24,127 nucleotides of DNA, from positions 1 through 24,127 of the forward strand of contig JAIUMT010000006.1 in NCBI GenBank assembly GCA_022565415.1, given 5' to 3'. The notes below the pieces were generated by a model. It ran no database searches. It was given only the letters and a program-made list of their open reading frames with translations, and was not told where the DNA came from. Numbering within the stretch: position 1 is the first letter of the stretch; the number at the start of each line of letters is the position of its first letter. Positions 7,672 to 15,350 of the stretch are shown here, one piece after another. A program made the translations under genes and the position numbers. This stretch comes from Balneolales bacterium. GTDB taxonomy: Bacteria; Bacteroidota; Rhodothermia; Balneolales; HLUCCA01.

Positions 7672-8976
7672 ATGCTTCCTGTTGTATCAATCGTTGGCCG
7701 ACCGAATGTCGGTAAGTCGACATTATTTAATCGTTTAATCGGCGAGCGCAAGGCCATTGTGCACGATATTTCCGGTGTTACCCGCGATCGTCACTATGGT
7801 GAGTCGTTTTGGGGCAATAAAGAGTTTTCCGTGATTGATACAGGTGGTTACGTGCCTGACGAGAACGATATCATGATGGTTGGCATTAAAGAGCAGGTTC
7901 ATATTGCTATCGAAGAATCTGATGTTATCTTATTTACAGTTGATGTGGAGGCCGGAATCACCGACCTTGACAAAAATATTGCAGATATCCTTCGTCGGCA
8001 AAATCGCCCTGTGATTATCATTGCCAATAAAGCCGATAACGAGCAGCGCAAATGGCAAATGAACGAGTTTTACAGCCTGGGGTACGACGAAATTTTCGCT
8101 GTATCTGCCGTAAATGGTACTGGGACTGGTGATTTGCTTGATCGTGTGATTGAACTGCTTCCTGAACCGGTTGAAGAGCCGGAATCATCTACGCCAAAAC
8201 TAGCCATTGTTGGTCGTCCAAATGTTGGTAAAAGCTCGCTGGTAAACTCACTTCTCGGCAAGCAACGTAGTATTGTTACAGATATAGCTGGCACCACTCG
8301 AGATTCTATCAACTCGAACATCATCTTCAATGATAAAGAATACATTTTAGTTGACACAGCCGGACTTCGACGCAAAACCAAAGTCCGCGAAAACATCGAG
8401 TTCTATAGTACATTACGCACGCACAAATCGGTTCGCGAGGCAGATGTCGTCATTTTGGTAATCGATGCCATGCAAGGATTCGAAGCTCAGGACATCCGTA
8501 TTCTAGTCGAGGCAGAGCGTTTCAACAAGGGAATTATACTTGTTCTAAACAAATGGGATCTGGTAGAGAAGGAAACGAATACGCATAAAGCCTTTGTTGA
8601 TGCTGTTTATGAGAAGATCCCGACCATGAAATACATCCCGATTCTTACTATCTCTGCGCTCACAAAACAGCGAATTTTCAAGATTCTCGAAGTATCTGAT
8701 GAAGTCCTGGCCGAGCGATCTAAGAAGATTTCAACAAGCAACCTCAACAAGTTTATTGAGGATGTAACTAAAGAACGTCCCGTGCCGGTTGCCAAAGGAA
8801 CGCAGCTAAAAATTAAGTATGCGACTCAAGTGAAAGCAAATCCGCCCGTTTTTTCATTTTTCATGAATAAACCTCAGGATTTGCCTGCAAATTACCGACG
8901 CTTTTTGGAGAACCGAATTCGCGACGTTTACGGATTTATCGGCGTTCCAATAACAATGGTATTTAAAGAAAAATAG
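7672..8976 (+). CDS. der: Ribosome biogenesis GTPase Der (EngA)
   Basis: The 434-aa protein has the tandem G-domain design unique to Der. Domain 1 has G1 GRPNVGKS at residues 9-16, G3 DTGG at 56-59 and G4 NKAD at 119-122. Domain 2 has G1 GRPNVGKS at 181-188, G3 DTAG at 228-231 and G4 NKWD at about 293-296. A C-terminal KH-like domain (about 350-434, with KYATQVKANPP and FGVPI-type ending GFIGVPITMVFKEK) completes it. Der binds 23S rRNA and acts in late maturation of the 50S subunit; it is usually essential. It stands alone on the plus strand between a divergent operon and the nuoI promoter. The leader is A-rich (AATATAAAACAA before the ATG) without a Shine-Dalgarno sequence. Confidence 0.98.
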   Translation: MLPVVSIVGRPNVGKSTLFNRLIGERKAIVHDISGVTRDRHYGESFWGNKEFSVIDTGGYVPDENDIMMVGIKEQVHIAIEESDVILFTVDVEAGITDLDKNIADILRRQNRPVIIIANKADNEQRKWQMNEFYSLGYDEIFAVSAVNGTGTGDLLDRVIELLPEPVEEPESSTPKLAIVGRPNVGKSSLVNSLLGKQRSIVTDIAGTTRDSINSNIIFNDKEYILVDTAGLRRKTKVRENIEFYSTLRTHKSVREADVVILVIDAMQGFEAQDIRILVEAERFNKGIILVLNKWDLVEKETNTHKAFVDAVYEKIPTMKYIPILTISALTKQRIFKILEVSDEVLAERSKKISTSNLNKFIEDVTKERPVPVAKGTQLKIKYATQVKANPPVFSFFMNKPQDLPANYRRFLENRIRDVYGFIGVPITMVFKEK

Positions 8977-8996
8977 CGCAAAAGCTATCAAAACAC

Positions 8997-9028
8997 TTTG
9001 AAGGTGACTGTTCTAAGGAGTATCTTTG
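8997..9028 (+). promoter_or_regulatory. Bacteroidota-type promoter of nuoI operon
   Basis: TTTG at 8997-9000 and TATCTTTG at 9021-9028 are separated by 20 bases. Both are exact matches to the known Bacteroidota housekeeping promoter (-33 TTTG, -7 TAnnTTTG) with usual spacing. Transcription would begin near 9033-9036, giving a leader of about 35 bases before the nuoI ATG. No terminator for der is visible in this 92-base gap, so read-through from der is also possible. Confidence 0.6.
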
Positions 9029-9068
9029 GAGCATTCAAAATTTTACGATTACTACAGCTATATAAAAA

Positions 9069-9743
9069 ATGTCGCAGAACCTCGAGAAACCTGTACTAAA
9101 TGCCTTAAGCAAAGATTACGACAAAGAACGCAAACTAAATGCGCTCGAGCGAATCTATCTGCCTGAAATTTTCAAGGGCATGTGGTACACGTTCAAACAG
9201 ATGTTTCAGCCAAAAGCAACGATGATGTACCCGGAAGAACGTTGGGATCCACCAGCGATTTTTAGAGGGCGTCCGGTTTTGGTTAAGGATAATGGTCGCG
9301 AGCGTTGTGTTGCATGTGGACTGTGCGCCCGTGCTTGTCCGCCACTAGCTATCAGTATGCAGGCTAATGAAGATGCTCAGGACGAAAAAGAGCGTTTTCC
9401 TGATTTCTTCGAAATTAATATGCTTCGATGTATTTACTGCGGACTTTGCGAAGAAGTTTGTCCGGAGGAAGCCATTGTGATGAGTAAGGACTACGACATC
9501 ACTTTCAAGACCAGAGAAGATGCAGTATATGGTAAAGATCGCCTTCTAATACCTAAAGAAGACCTCACAGAACGATTGGATTACCTGCGCGAAAACAAAA
9601 ACAAGCAATTCGGTAAGTTTTGGGATTTCCAGGAAGAAAACAACATCCATTCTGTGAGAAATCGCGATAAGCGTTGGGAAACAAGTTTGTCGTTGGTAGA
9701 AATGCTGGAAGCCAAACGTGAACAAGAAAAGACGGCCAATTAA
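9069..9743 (+). CDS. nuoI: NADH-quinone oxidoreductase subunit I (two 4Fe-4S clusters)
   Basis: The 224-aa protein carries two ferredoxin motifs, [12 protein letters not shown] (Cys 80, 83, 86, 90) and [12 protein letters not shown] (Cys 121, 124, 127, 131), spaced as in NuoI, where they bind clusters N6a and N6b and pass electrons toward quinone in the complex I peripheral arm. The N-terminal stretch [29 protein letters not shown] is the amphipathic NuoI lead-in that docks on the membrane arm, followed by [19 protein letters not shown]. The C-terminal 80 residues are charged and longer than in minimal NuoI. No other complex I subunit is in the window, so the gene is detached from any nuo cluster here. 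It heads a tightly spaced plus-strand run (gap of 9 bases to the next gene) and has its own strong promoter candidate. Confidence 0.92.
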   Translation: MSQNLEKPVLNALSKDYDKERKLNALERIYLPEIFKGMWYTFKQMFQPKATMMYPEERWDPPAIFRGRPVLVKDNGRERCVACGLCARACPPLAISMQANEDAQDEKERFPDFFEINMLRCIYCGLCEEVCPEEAIVMSKDYDITFKTREDAVYGKDRLLIPKEDLTERLDYLRENKNKQFGKFWDFQEENNIHSVRNRDKRWETSLSLVEMLEAKREQEKTAN

Positions 9744-9752
9744 GAATTCTTT

Positions 9753-10244
9753 ATGTCTGAATTGAAGCAGGAATTCGAGCAGGTATTAGATGATGTATCG
9801 TATCTGCTTGATGAGCTGGATGCTTTAAAAATGGTCGTCGGTTCTGTACCTGTTTTTGAGCGTCCGGGCGGAGAGTTGTCCATAGCTGAGCATTTCAAAT
9901 TGGCCAACCATCTCCAAAACGAGATTCACATCAATTCGATTAGACCTATCTTAGACGAAAGCTATTCTGAATTAAAACGGGTTGAGTTCTCTGAATTAAA
10001 ATCATCTTTTGAGAAAAAGCGCCTTCAAGCAGCGACTGAAGAATCGGAAGGAATTGATATTGTTATTGAGTCCTTAAGATCAGGACGGAAAAAACTACTA
10101 GATGGCCTCACATCTAGCATAAATGAATTAAGTGCACAGCAAATTACTGAATTAATTACGTCGCTGAATTACCTGGTTGAAAAGGAGAGAGGTATTCTGA
10201 AATTAATTGCAGAACACATCCTTACCATATCCAGACAGGAGTAA
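9753..10244 (+). CDS. Hypothetical helical protein, possibly DinB-like
   Basis: I do not recognise this 163-aa protein with certainty. It is almost entirely helical, acidic and without membrane segments. The stretch RPGGELSIAEHFKLANHLQNE (about 37-57) resembles the 'GgWSi.EhlaHl...E' helix of the DinB/YfiT four-helix superfamily, with His47 and His53 as possible metal ligands. A further His lies near the C-terminus (IAEHILTI), but the usual second His cluster is not evident, so activity as a thiol transferase is not supported. It follows nuoI by 9 bases and precedes the membrane-protein gene by 8, so it should be cotranscribed with both. A complex I-specific role is only a guess from position. 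Confidence 0.75.
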   Translation: MSELKQEFEQVLDDVSYLLDELDALKMVVGSVPVFERPGGELSIAEHFKLANHLQNEIHINSIRPILDESYSELKRVEFSELKSSFEKKRLQAATEESEGIDIVIESLRSGRKKLLDGLTSSINELSAQQITELITSLNYLVEKERGILKLIAEHILTISRQE

Positions 10245-10252
10245 ATTACAGA

Positions 10253-10912
10253 ATGAATTTCCTCTATATAAGTCAGGTGTTGGTAATTATTGGATTGATT
10301 TCTGTCTTGTACCGTTTATCTATGTCCTTGACAGTGGTATTTCGACTACACGATCTGATGATAGGCTTATCTGCTTTAAGTTACGTTTTCGCACTGGTAA
10401 TGCGAATTGCATACAACGATTTCGATCTAATGCTGCACACAGATTTCATAGTTCTGATATACGAGTGGCTGCGAATAATAAGTGTCAGTTTGCTCTTATC
10501 CGGACTCGGACTAATGGTCCGGGATGCAAAACCTAATATTAACAGGGCACCTTTGGTATTGAGTTTAATACCATTACTACTACTTGTCATTCATCCATTT
10601 GTGATGTATACAATTGTTTTGAAGGAGGTTTTGATTCACATATACATTGGTGGAGCTCTATTTATCGCATTGATTTTATTCTCCTTAAAGTCATACAACA
10701 GGAGCATGATCTTACCAATTTTGTATGGAACGCTAATACTGCTAATAGGATTTGTATATGAGCAGACGCCGGAAACTCTAATTTCATTTAGCGAGTCCAT
10801 TCAATTATTACTTATCGGTGTATCCACAATCTTTATCAGCTTTCATTACAGAAACCAGCAAAAAGAAGACGAAATACACTTAGAAGAAAAGAAACAACAT
10901 TCAACTGTTTAA
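10253..10912 (+). CDS. Seven-helix membrane protein of unknown function
   Basis: The 219-aa protein has about seven hydrophobic segments (roughly residues 5-28, 34-54, 66-90, 99-120, 127-144, 150-168 and 177-197). They are followed by a short, strongly charged cytoplasmic-looking tail ([16 protein letters not shown]). No signal sequence or recognised catalytic motif is visible. Its outline recalls small 7-TM sensory or scaffold modules, but nothing in the sequence confirms this. A GGAG lies about 12 bases before the ATG, inside the end of the previous gene, one of the few Shine-Dalgarno-like sites in the window. It is 13 bases before the peroxiredoxin gene. Confidence 0.75.
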   Translation: MNFLYISQVLVIIGLISVLYRLSMSLTVVFRLHDLMIGLSALSYVFALVMRIAYNDFDLMLHTDFIVLIYEWLRIISVSLLLSGLGLMVRDAKPNINRAPLVLSLIPLLLLVIHPFVMYTIVLKEVLIHIYIGGALFIALILFSLKSYNRSMILPILYGTLILLIGFVYEQTPETLISFSESIQLLLIGVSTIFISFHYRNQQKEDEIHLEEKKQHSTV

Positions 10913-10925
10913 ATATATTCAACTT

Positions 10926-11393
10926 ATGTCACTGTCTATAAATGATATTGCTCCCGATTTTACTCTAAAAGATACCGATGGTAATGAAGTTTCATTAAGT
11001 TCATTTAAGGGTAAACCAGTGGTATTGTTATTTTTCCCATTGGCATTTACTGGAGTTTGTACCAAAGAATTATGTTCTGTTCGTGATAGTCTATCAGTTT
11101 ATGAAAAATTAAATGCTCAGATTTTGGCTATAAGTGTTGATAGTTTTTTCACATTACAAAAGTTTAAGTCAGAGCAGAACTACAATTTTCCACTTCTAAG
11201 CGATTTCAATAAAGAAACATCGACGGAATATGGCGCTATTTATGATGAGTTCTTTGGGATGAAGGGTGTCTCGAAACGATCTGCATTTGTTGTAGATGGT
11301 AAAGGAAAGATTCAATACGCTGAGGTATTGGAGAAAGCAAGTGATATACCAAACTTCGAAGCAATTAAAGATGTCCTTGCAAGGATAGCTTAA
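10926..11393 (+). CDS. Peroxiredoxin, AhpE-like (AhpC/TSA superfamily)
   Basis: The 155-aa thioredoxin-fold peroxidase reduces H2O2 and organic or lipid hydroperoxides in the cytoplasm. The active site [12 protein letters not shown] places the peroxidatic Cys at 45, with Thr42 as the usual P-x3-T/S-x2-C neighbour (Pro38). A second Cys at 50 sits five residues on, as the resolving Cys does in BCP/PrxQ enzymes. The flanking sequence ([27 protein letters not shown] with the catalytic Arg) is closer to the AhpE type, which often lacks that resolving Cys. So it is probably an atypical two-Cys enzyme on an AhpE scaffold. It is the last gene of the nuoI run and is followed by a terminator hairpin 10 bases past its stop. 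Confidence 0.93.
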   Translation: MSLSINDIAPDFTLKDTDGNEVSLSSFKGKPVVLLFFPLAFTGVCTKELCSVRDSLSVYEKLNAQILAISVDSFFTLQKFKSEQNYNFPLLSDFNKETSTEYGAIYDEFFGMKGVSKRSAFVVDGKGKIQYAEVLEKASDIPNFEAIKDVLARIA

Positions 11394-11402
11394 TTTAACA
11401 GT

Positions 11403-11434
11403 AGGGAGTAGTTCAAAATTACTCCCTTTGTTTT
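11403..11434 (+). terminator. Rho-independent terminator after peroxiredoxin gene
   Basis: AGGGAGTA at 11403-11410 pairs perfectly with TACTCCCT at 11420-11427. Three further inner pairs (one G-T) leave a three-base loop. TTGTTTT follows the stem on the plus strand. On the opposite strand the tail is not T-rich, so it serves the plus-strand operon mainly. The remaining bases to 11517 are A/T-rich and hold only a chance-looking palindrome (ATAATATATATTAT). Confidence 0.85.
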
Positions 11435-11517
11435 AATATTTCTTACTTTACATAATATATATTATACGACAATAAGAATAAGAACTGTCTTAAACGTGAT
11501 ATCTCGTAGTTTATCAA

Positions 11518-13008
11518 TCAACGATGCAACGCAGCTATTCGCTTATTGAATACGATTAATAGTGCGGCCACAATTCCCCATTGTAACACACAGGTCGCAA
11601 CCGAATATGGATCCATCGGATTAAACCACGTCTCCGGAGCAAACTCAAACGCCGATCGATAAATCCACCACCCAAGCAAAACGACTACTTCAATCGGAAT
11701 GATATATTTGAGTACAAACTCCAACCAACTACCAGACGTTATCCCAACTGCATTCGTATTGACCAATTTAAGCCGGAATTCTGTTATGCTGTACTTTATG
11801 GCTACAAATACAATGCACGCACCTGAAAGCATCAACCCCAAGCCCCATACAAAATCCTGATTCGCAAAGATTGTAAGATTCCACGCTGATGGTAACCCAA
11901 GCAAAAATCCGATACCGCATATCCACATGGCTGCTTTATATCGCTTTATCCCAATATCAACAAATACCTTGGTCGACAACTCAACCATTGAAATCAGCGA
12001 ACTAAATGCCGCAAATGATAAACCCAGAAAAAACAACGTCGCAAATATGCGTCCGCCCGGGATTTCAAGAAACAACTGAGGCATCCATATAAAGGTTAAT
12101 CCCGTCGATGCCGGACCAGATGACTGCATTACATCTAAAATTTCTCCGCTATTCATTGTTGAACCAAGTGTTCCGAAAACAGTCGAGAATATGATTACAG
12201 CAGCTAATAAACTGATCATATTATTGCCTATTCCAGTCTGAAACGCCGATATCGTCACGTTATCCTTAACCCGCATGTAGGCCGCGTATGTTAGTATTAG
12301 TCCCCATCCGGCCCCTGTATCCCATGCGTTTTGAGTAAGTGCCTCCAGCCAGATTCCTGGCTCTCTCAGTGTAGACCAATCGGGCGTGAATAGAAACTTT
12401 ATTCCTTCTATACTACCCGGTAATGTGACGGCCCTAACTGCAGATATAACTAATATTATCAATAAGGTAGGGATGAGAATTTTGTTTACACGCTCAATCG
12501 TTCTTATTCCGTTCAAAACCACCACTGCGCCCAGTCCCATGGCGACTGCGTGAAGCAAAATGGGCATCCATCCTGCTTGAAAATCATTCCAAACCAGCAT
12601 TGCCGAGGCTGTGTCGGCGGGTAATGGCTGAAAAATTGAGACGCCGAGATAGTAAAAGCACCAACCTGTTACTACGCTATAGTAGAACATGATGGCCATG
12701 GCTACAAAACCTACGAATCCACCCATCCAGGCGAATTTCTCTCCGGCTATGGTTATAAACGATCCAACTATTCCGCGACGACCATTTCGACCAATGGCGT
12801 ACTCCGCAATAATTAACGGAATCGACCATAAAATCAGGAATGTAACCCAAGCTATGAGAAATGCTCCAGCGCCGTCTTCACCCCCATTATTGGCAACAAT
12901 TCGGGGGAATCGCCAGATATTTCCCGTGCCAATGGCTATGCCGAGAACACTGAGTATTAGTCCCCAGCGGGATGTGAAACTCTGCCGGACTTCTTTTGTA
13001 GCACTCAT
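11518..13008 (-). CDS. Sodium-dependent transporter, NSS/SNF family (LeuT fold)
   Basis: The 496-aa inner-membrane protein belongs to the neurotransmitter:sodium symporter family, which imports amino acids or amines with Na+. Its TM1 signature RWGLILSVLGIAIGTGNIWRFPR (about 14-36) includes the unwound GTGN segment with Asn30 at the LeuT Asn27 sodium/substrate position. The loop after it, NNGGEDGAGAFLIAW, has a short insertion relative to LeuT's NGGGAF that I recall from a Bacteroidota subgroup. About twelve hydrophobic segments can be counted. The segment GLSFAAFSSLISMVELSTKVF in the second half corresponds to TM8, with the Ser/Thr that help bind Na2. It lies 24 bases after the M1 aminopeptidase gene, so cotranscription and a role in taking up released amino acids are likely. 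Substrate unknown. Confidence 0.93.
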   Translation of the reverse strand: MSATKEVRQSFTSRWGLILSVLGIAIGTGNIWRFPRIVANNGGEDGAGAFLIAWVTFLILWSIPLIIAEYAIGRNGRRGIVGSFITIAGEKFAWMGGFVGFVAMAIMFYYSVVTGWCFYYLGVSIFQPLPADTASAMLVWNDFQAGWMPILLHAVAMGLGAVVVLNGIRTIERVNKILIPTLLIILVISAVRAVTLPGSIEGIKFLFTPDWSTLREPGIWLEALTQNAWDTGAGWGLILTYAAYMRVKDNVTISAFQTGIGNNMISLLAAVIIFSTVFGTLGSTMNSGEILDVMQSSGPASTGLTFIWMPQLFLEIPGGRIFATLFFLGLSFAAFSSLISMVELSTKVFVDIGIKRYKAAMWICGIGFLLGLPSAWNLTIFANQDFVWGLGLMLSGACIVFVAIKYSITEFRLKLVNTNAVGITSGSWLEFVLKYIIPIEVVVLLGWWIYRSAFEFAPETWFNPMDPYSVATCVLQWGIVAALLIVFNKRIAALHR

Positions 13009-13032
13009 AAACGACTAAGATTTGTTTAAGAT

Positions 13033-15243
13033 TTATTGCTCCTCTTGCGGTTCTAGCTCCTGCTCATGAAACTCCGTAATTATTCTATTCACATGGCGTT
13101 CAACATAATAACTCGGGTCATTTAATAAACTATTTATATACTCATTACCCTGTAGGCCAATATGTTGCAAGCTCAAACTAGCGGCCCGCATCCGATTTCG
13201 ATAAAACGGCTCATTATCGATCGTTAATCCATGAAGGAATCCCTCCCAGCTGTCATCCATATGAGGAGTTAATACAGCAAAGATTGTTTCTCTGAGTTCT
13301 GGAACCATTTCTGCCGCGAATGCATCCTTAAGAGTAGATACAATGCGTTCTTTTTGCTCGGCATTTTCCAATAAAGGCGCTAATCCCATAGTCGCCTCGA
13401 ATCGCAACATAACCGACGGATGCGCCAACCGACTAATTAACTCATTCGGATTTAAATCCTCTGAGTATTGTGCCAAAATTACTCGCTCAGGATCTACTAC
13501 CAGCTCACCAATTTTTCCTTTAGGATCATCAATCACATAGGTACTATCGGCTGTGTTAAAGTTCACAGACTGAATCAACGTATTGCCTACATCGTCGAAA
13601 TAGTGAATATCCAAATCAAGATCGAATATAATTTGATGTTCTAAACTCTGGGTTTGCTCCAGTTTAACATAAGCACTTCCGTTACTGTAGGTTGTGGTGA
13701 CCTTAATATTCGGATGTCCCGGCGTTTTGTACCATTGATGAAAAAAGTTTGTCAGTACCAGACCAGTTTCCTGCTCAAAAACTTTCTGAACATCACGCCA
13801 ATCAATCGCCGTGTACTCATAGTCGGTTAACAAGCGATTCAAAGCACCCCACCAGTGCTCCTCTCCTACCAAATGATGCAACATTCGCAAGATTTGACCG
13901 GCTTTTTCATAGGTATGACGATCGTACATGTCTTCCGGCTCGAAATACCTGTTCGAAATCACGGGACGGCGATACGAATCCGCCTCTCTGAAATAGTTTT
14001 GCCGATCGGTTAAAGCTTTCCAAGCTGCCGATTCCGGACCATTTCGATGATTTCTGTACAAAGTCTCGAAGTAGTTCGCAAATCCTTCGTTTAGCGGCAA
14101 ATTAGCCCAATCTTTGCAGGTCACCAGGTTCCCGAACCACTGATGAATCAGCTCATGAGCAATCAAATCCTGAAAATCCACATCCATCGATTGTCGCTCT
14201 GTTATCTGAACCCGGTCGAATAGCAACGTCGCGGTAGTGTTCTCCATCCCGCTTGCTATGAATTCGTGCACCGGAGCCTGAGCATAAAACGACCACGGAT
14301 ACTCCACTCCCAGTTTATCAGTAAAATAGCGTAGCATATCATCTGTATCCCGATATATCGTGCTGTAATAAGGCGCAAATTGAGACTCTGTGTAGTACTT
14401 AAGCACAACCCCATCCACCAGTTCCTCAAAAATTTCATACTCACCTACAGCCAGCGCGAATAAGTACGGAGCATGTGGCCTGTCCATATACCAATAATCG
14501 GTTCGCAGGCTATCACCAGGCAATACCTTACTCTCAATCAACGCCCCATTCGATAGCGTCTGAAACTCATCGCGCACCGATATCCAGGTTTCTTGGGTCG
14601 TACGCTCGGCCGGATGATCAATTGTTGGCAACCAAAAGCTGTTATCCTCGGGCTGACCCAGCGTCCAAACCTGAGTTGGCTTAGAATCATCGCTACCATC
14701 TGCATTCACGAAATACAATCCGCGCTTAGGCGGAAATGCCGTGTACTCAATTCGCACTATAATCGTGTCGCCAGCTGAATAAACCGTATCGAAATCCAGT
14801 GTAATGGTTGATGAGTCCTGAACAACATCCAGTGGTCTGGAATTAATTACATCATACACCCCATGAATTTCCATCGTTTTACCATCGAGTATCAAAGTAC
14901 TGTTCGTATTACTGATGCTCGTGAGTAACAATTCGGTTTCACCCAACACAGCCTCACGATCGTAATCAAATCGAACCCATATCTTCTGATGCTGCAAATT
15001 CCAGGTTCGTGGACGAAGAAACTGCTCCGGCGCCTCGCGAAGCACCCAGTTTTCAACCTTCTCTGATGCTGGCTTTTTCAAAGCAACGGTGTCGGCACCA
15101 ACCGCAAACTCGTTAGCAGAACTTTGGATTGGTTGCGATGAACTACAAGCAGCGATAATCAAGGCAAAAATCCCGGCACTAAAAAACAAAATAACTGCGT
15201 TATTCGGGAAATAAAATCGGGTTCTGGGATATTCATTCATCAT
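13033..15243 (-). CDS. M1 family aminopeptidase lipoprotein
   Basis: Numbering from the ATG at 15243 (736 aa). A TTG five codons upstream (15258) extends the frame, but this ATG has GGATGA seven bases before it and is preferred. A lipoprotein signal ends in ALIIAAC (Cys33), so the enzyme is probably anchored in the cell envelope. The gluzincin site is complete: HELIHQW with His363, Glu364 and His367, and NEGFANYFE with the third zinc ligand Glu386. The substrate N-terminus motif, usually GAMEN, appears as SGMEN (331-335). An N-terminal beta domain (about 75-270) precedes it, and the C-terminal 130 residues look like helical HEAT-type repeats. It removes N-terminal residues from peptides. The NSS transporter gene follows by 24 bases, a sensible peptide-scavenging pair. 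Confidence 0.93.
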   Translation of the reverse strand: MMNEYPRTRFYFPNNAVILFFSAGIFALIIAACSSSQPIQSSANEFAVGADTVALKKPASEKVENWVLREAPEQFLRPRTWNLQHQKIWVRFDYDREAVLGETELLLTSISNTNSTLILDGKTMEIHGVYDVINSRPLDVVQDSSTITLDFDTVYSAGDTIIVRIEYTAFPPKRGLYFVNADGSDDSKPTQVWTLGQPEDNSFWLPTIDHPAERTTQETWISVRDEFQTLSNGALIESKVLPGDSLRTDYWYMDRPHAPYLFALAVGEYEIFEELVDGVVLKYYTESQFAPYYSTIYRDTDDMLRYFTDKLGVEYPWSFYAQAPVHEFIASGMENTTATLLFDRVQITERQSMDVDFQDLIAHELIHQWFGNLVTCKDWANLPLNEGFANYFETLYRNHRNGPESAAWKALTDRQNYFREADSYRRPVISNRYFEPEDMYDRHTYEKAGQILRMLHHLVGEEHWWGALNRLLTDYEYTAIDWRDVQKVFEQETGLVLTNFFHQWYKTPGHPNIKVTTTYSNGSAYVKLEQTQSLEHQIIFDLDLDIHYFDDVGNTLIQSVNFNTADSTYVIDDPKGKIGELVVDPERVILAQYSEDLNPNELISRLAHPSVMLRFEATMGLAPLLENAEQKERIVSTLKDAFAAEMVPELRETIFAVLTPHMDDSWEGFLHGLTIDNEPFYRNRMRAASLSLQHIGLQGNEYINSLLNDPSYYVERHVNRIITEFHEQELEPQEEQ

Positions 15244-15263
15244 GTATAATTCATCCAATATTT

Positions 15264-15292
15264 TTGATAGTTGCGATTGCTATGCCTATTAT
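15264..15292 (+). promoter_or_regulatory. Candidate promoter of DUF2723 gene (overlaps divergent promoter)
   Basis: TTGATA at 15264-15269, a 17-base spacer and TATTAT at 15287-15292 match the sigma-70 consensus at five of six positions each with ideal spacing. Transcription would begin near 15299, about 50 bases before the DUF2723 start. Its -10 shares six bases with the -10 of the opposite-strand promoter. The caveat is that Bacteroidota sigma factors prefer TAnnTTTG. Confidence 0.45.
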
Positions 15293-15315
15293 AGTAAGTT
15301 TTAAAGCAGTTTCAA
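15288..15315 (-). promoter_or_regulatory. Candidate promoter of aminopeptidase-transporter operon
   Basis: On the minus strand, TTGAAA (15315-15310), a 16-base spacer and a perfect TATAAT (15293-15288) make a strong sigma-70-like promoter. The aminopeptidase start at 15243 lies about 45 bases downstream of the -10. It is interleaved with the plus-strand promoter, so the two cannot be occupied at once. Confidence 0.5.
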
Positions 15316-15350
15316 TATACAACCGCGATTTCAGTTGAATTCAACCATTT

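Noticed and set aside
11452..11465. Perfect palindrome ATAATATATATTAT
   Set aside because: It is pure A/T in a region of low complexity between convergent genes, with no promoter to regulate; most likely chance.
15244..15258. TTG start at 15258 for the M1 aminopeptidase
   Set aside because: It adds five residues before two adjacent ATGs; the ATG at 15243 has a Shine-Dalgarno-like GGATGA at good distance and leaves a normal lipoprotein signal.
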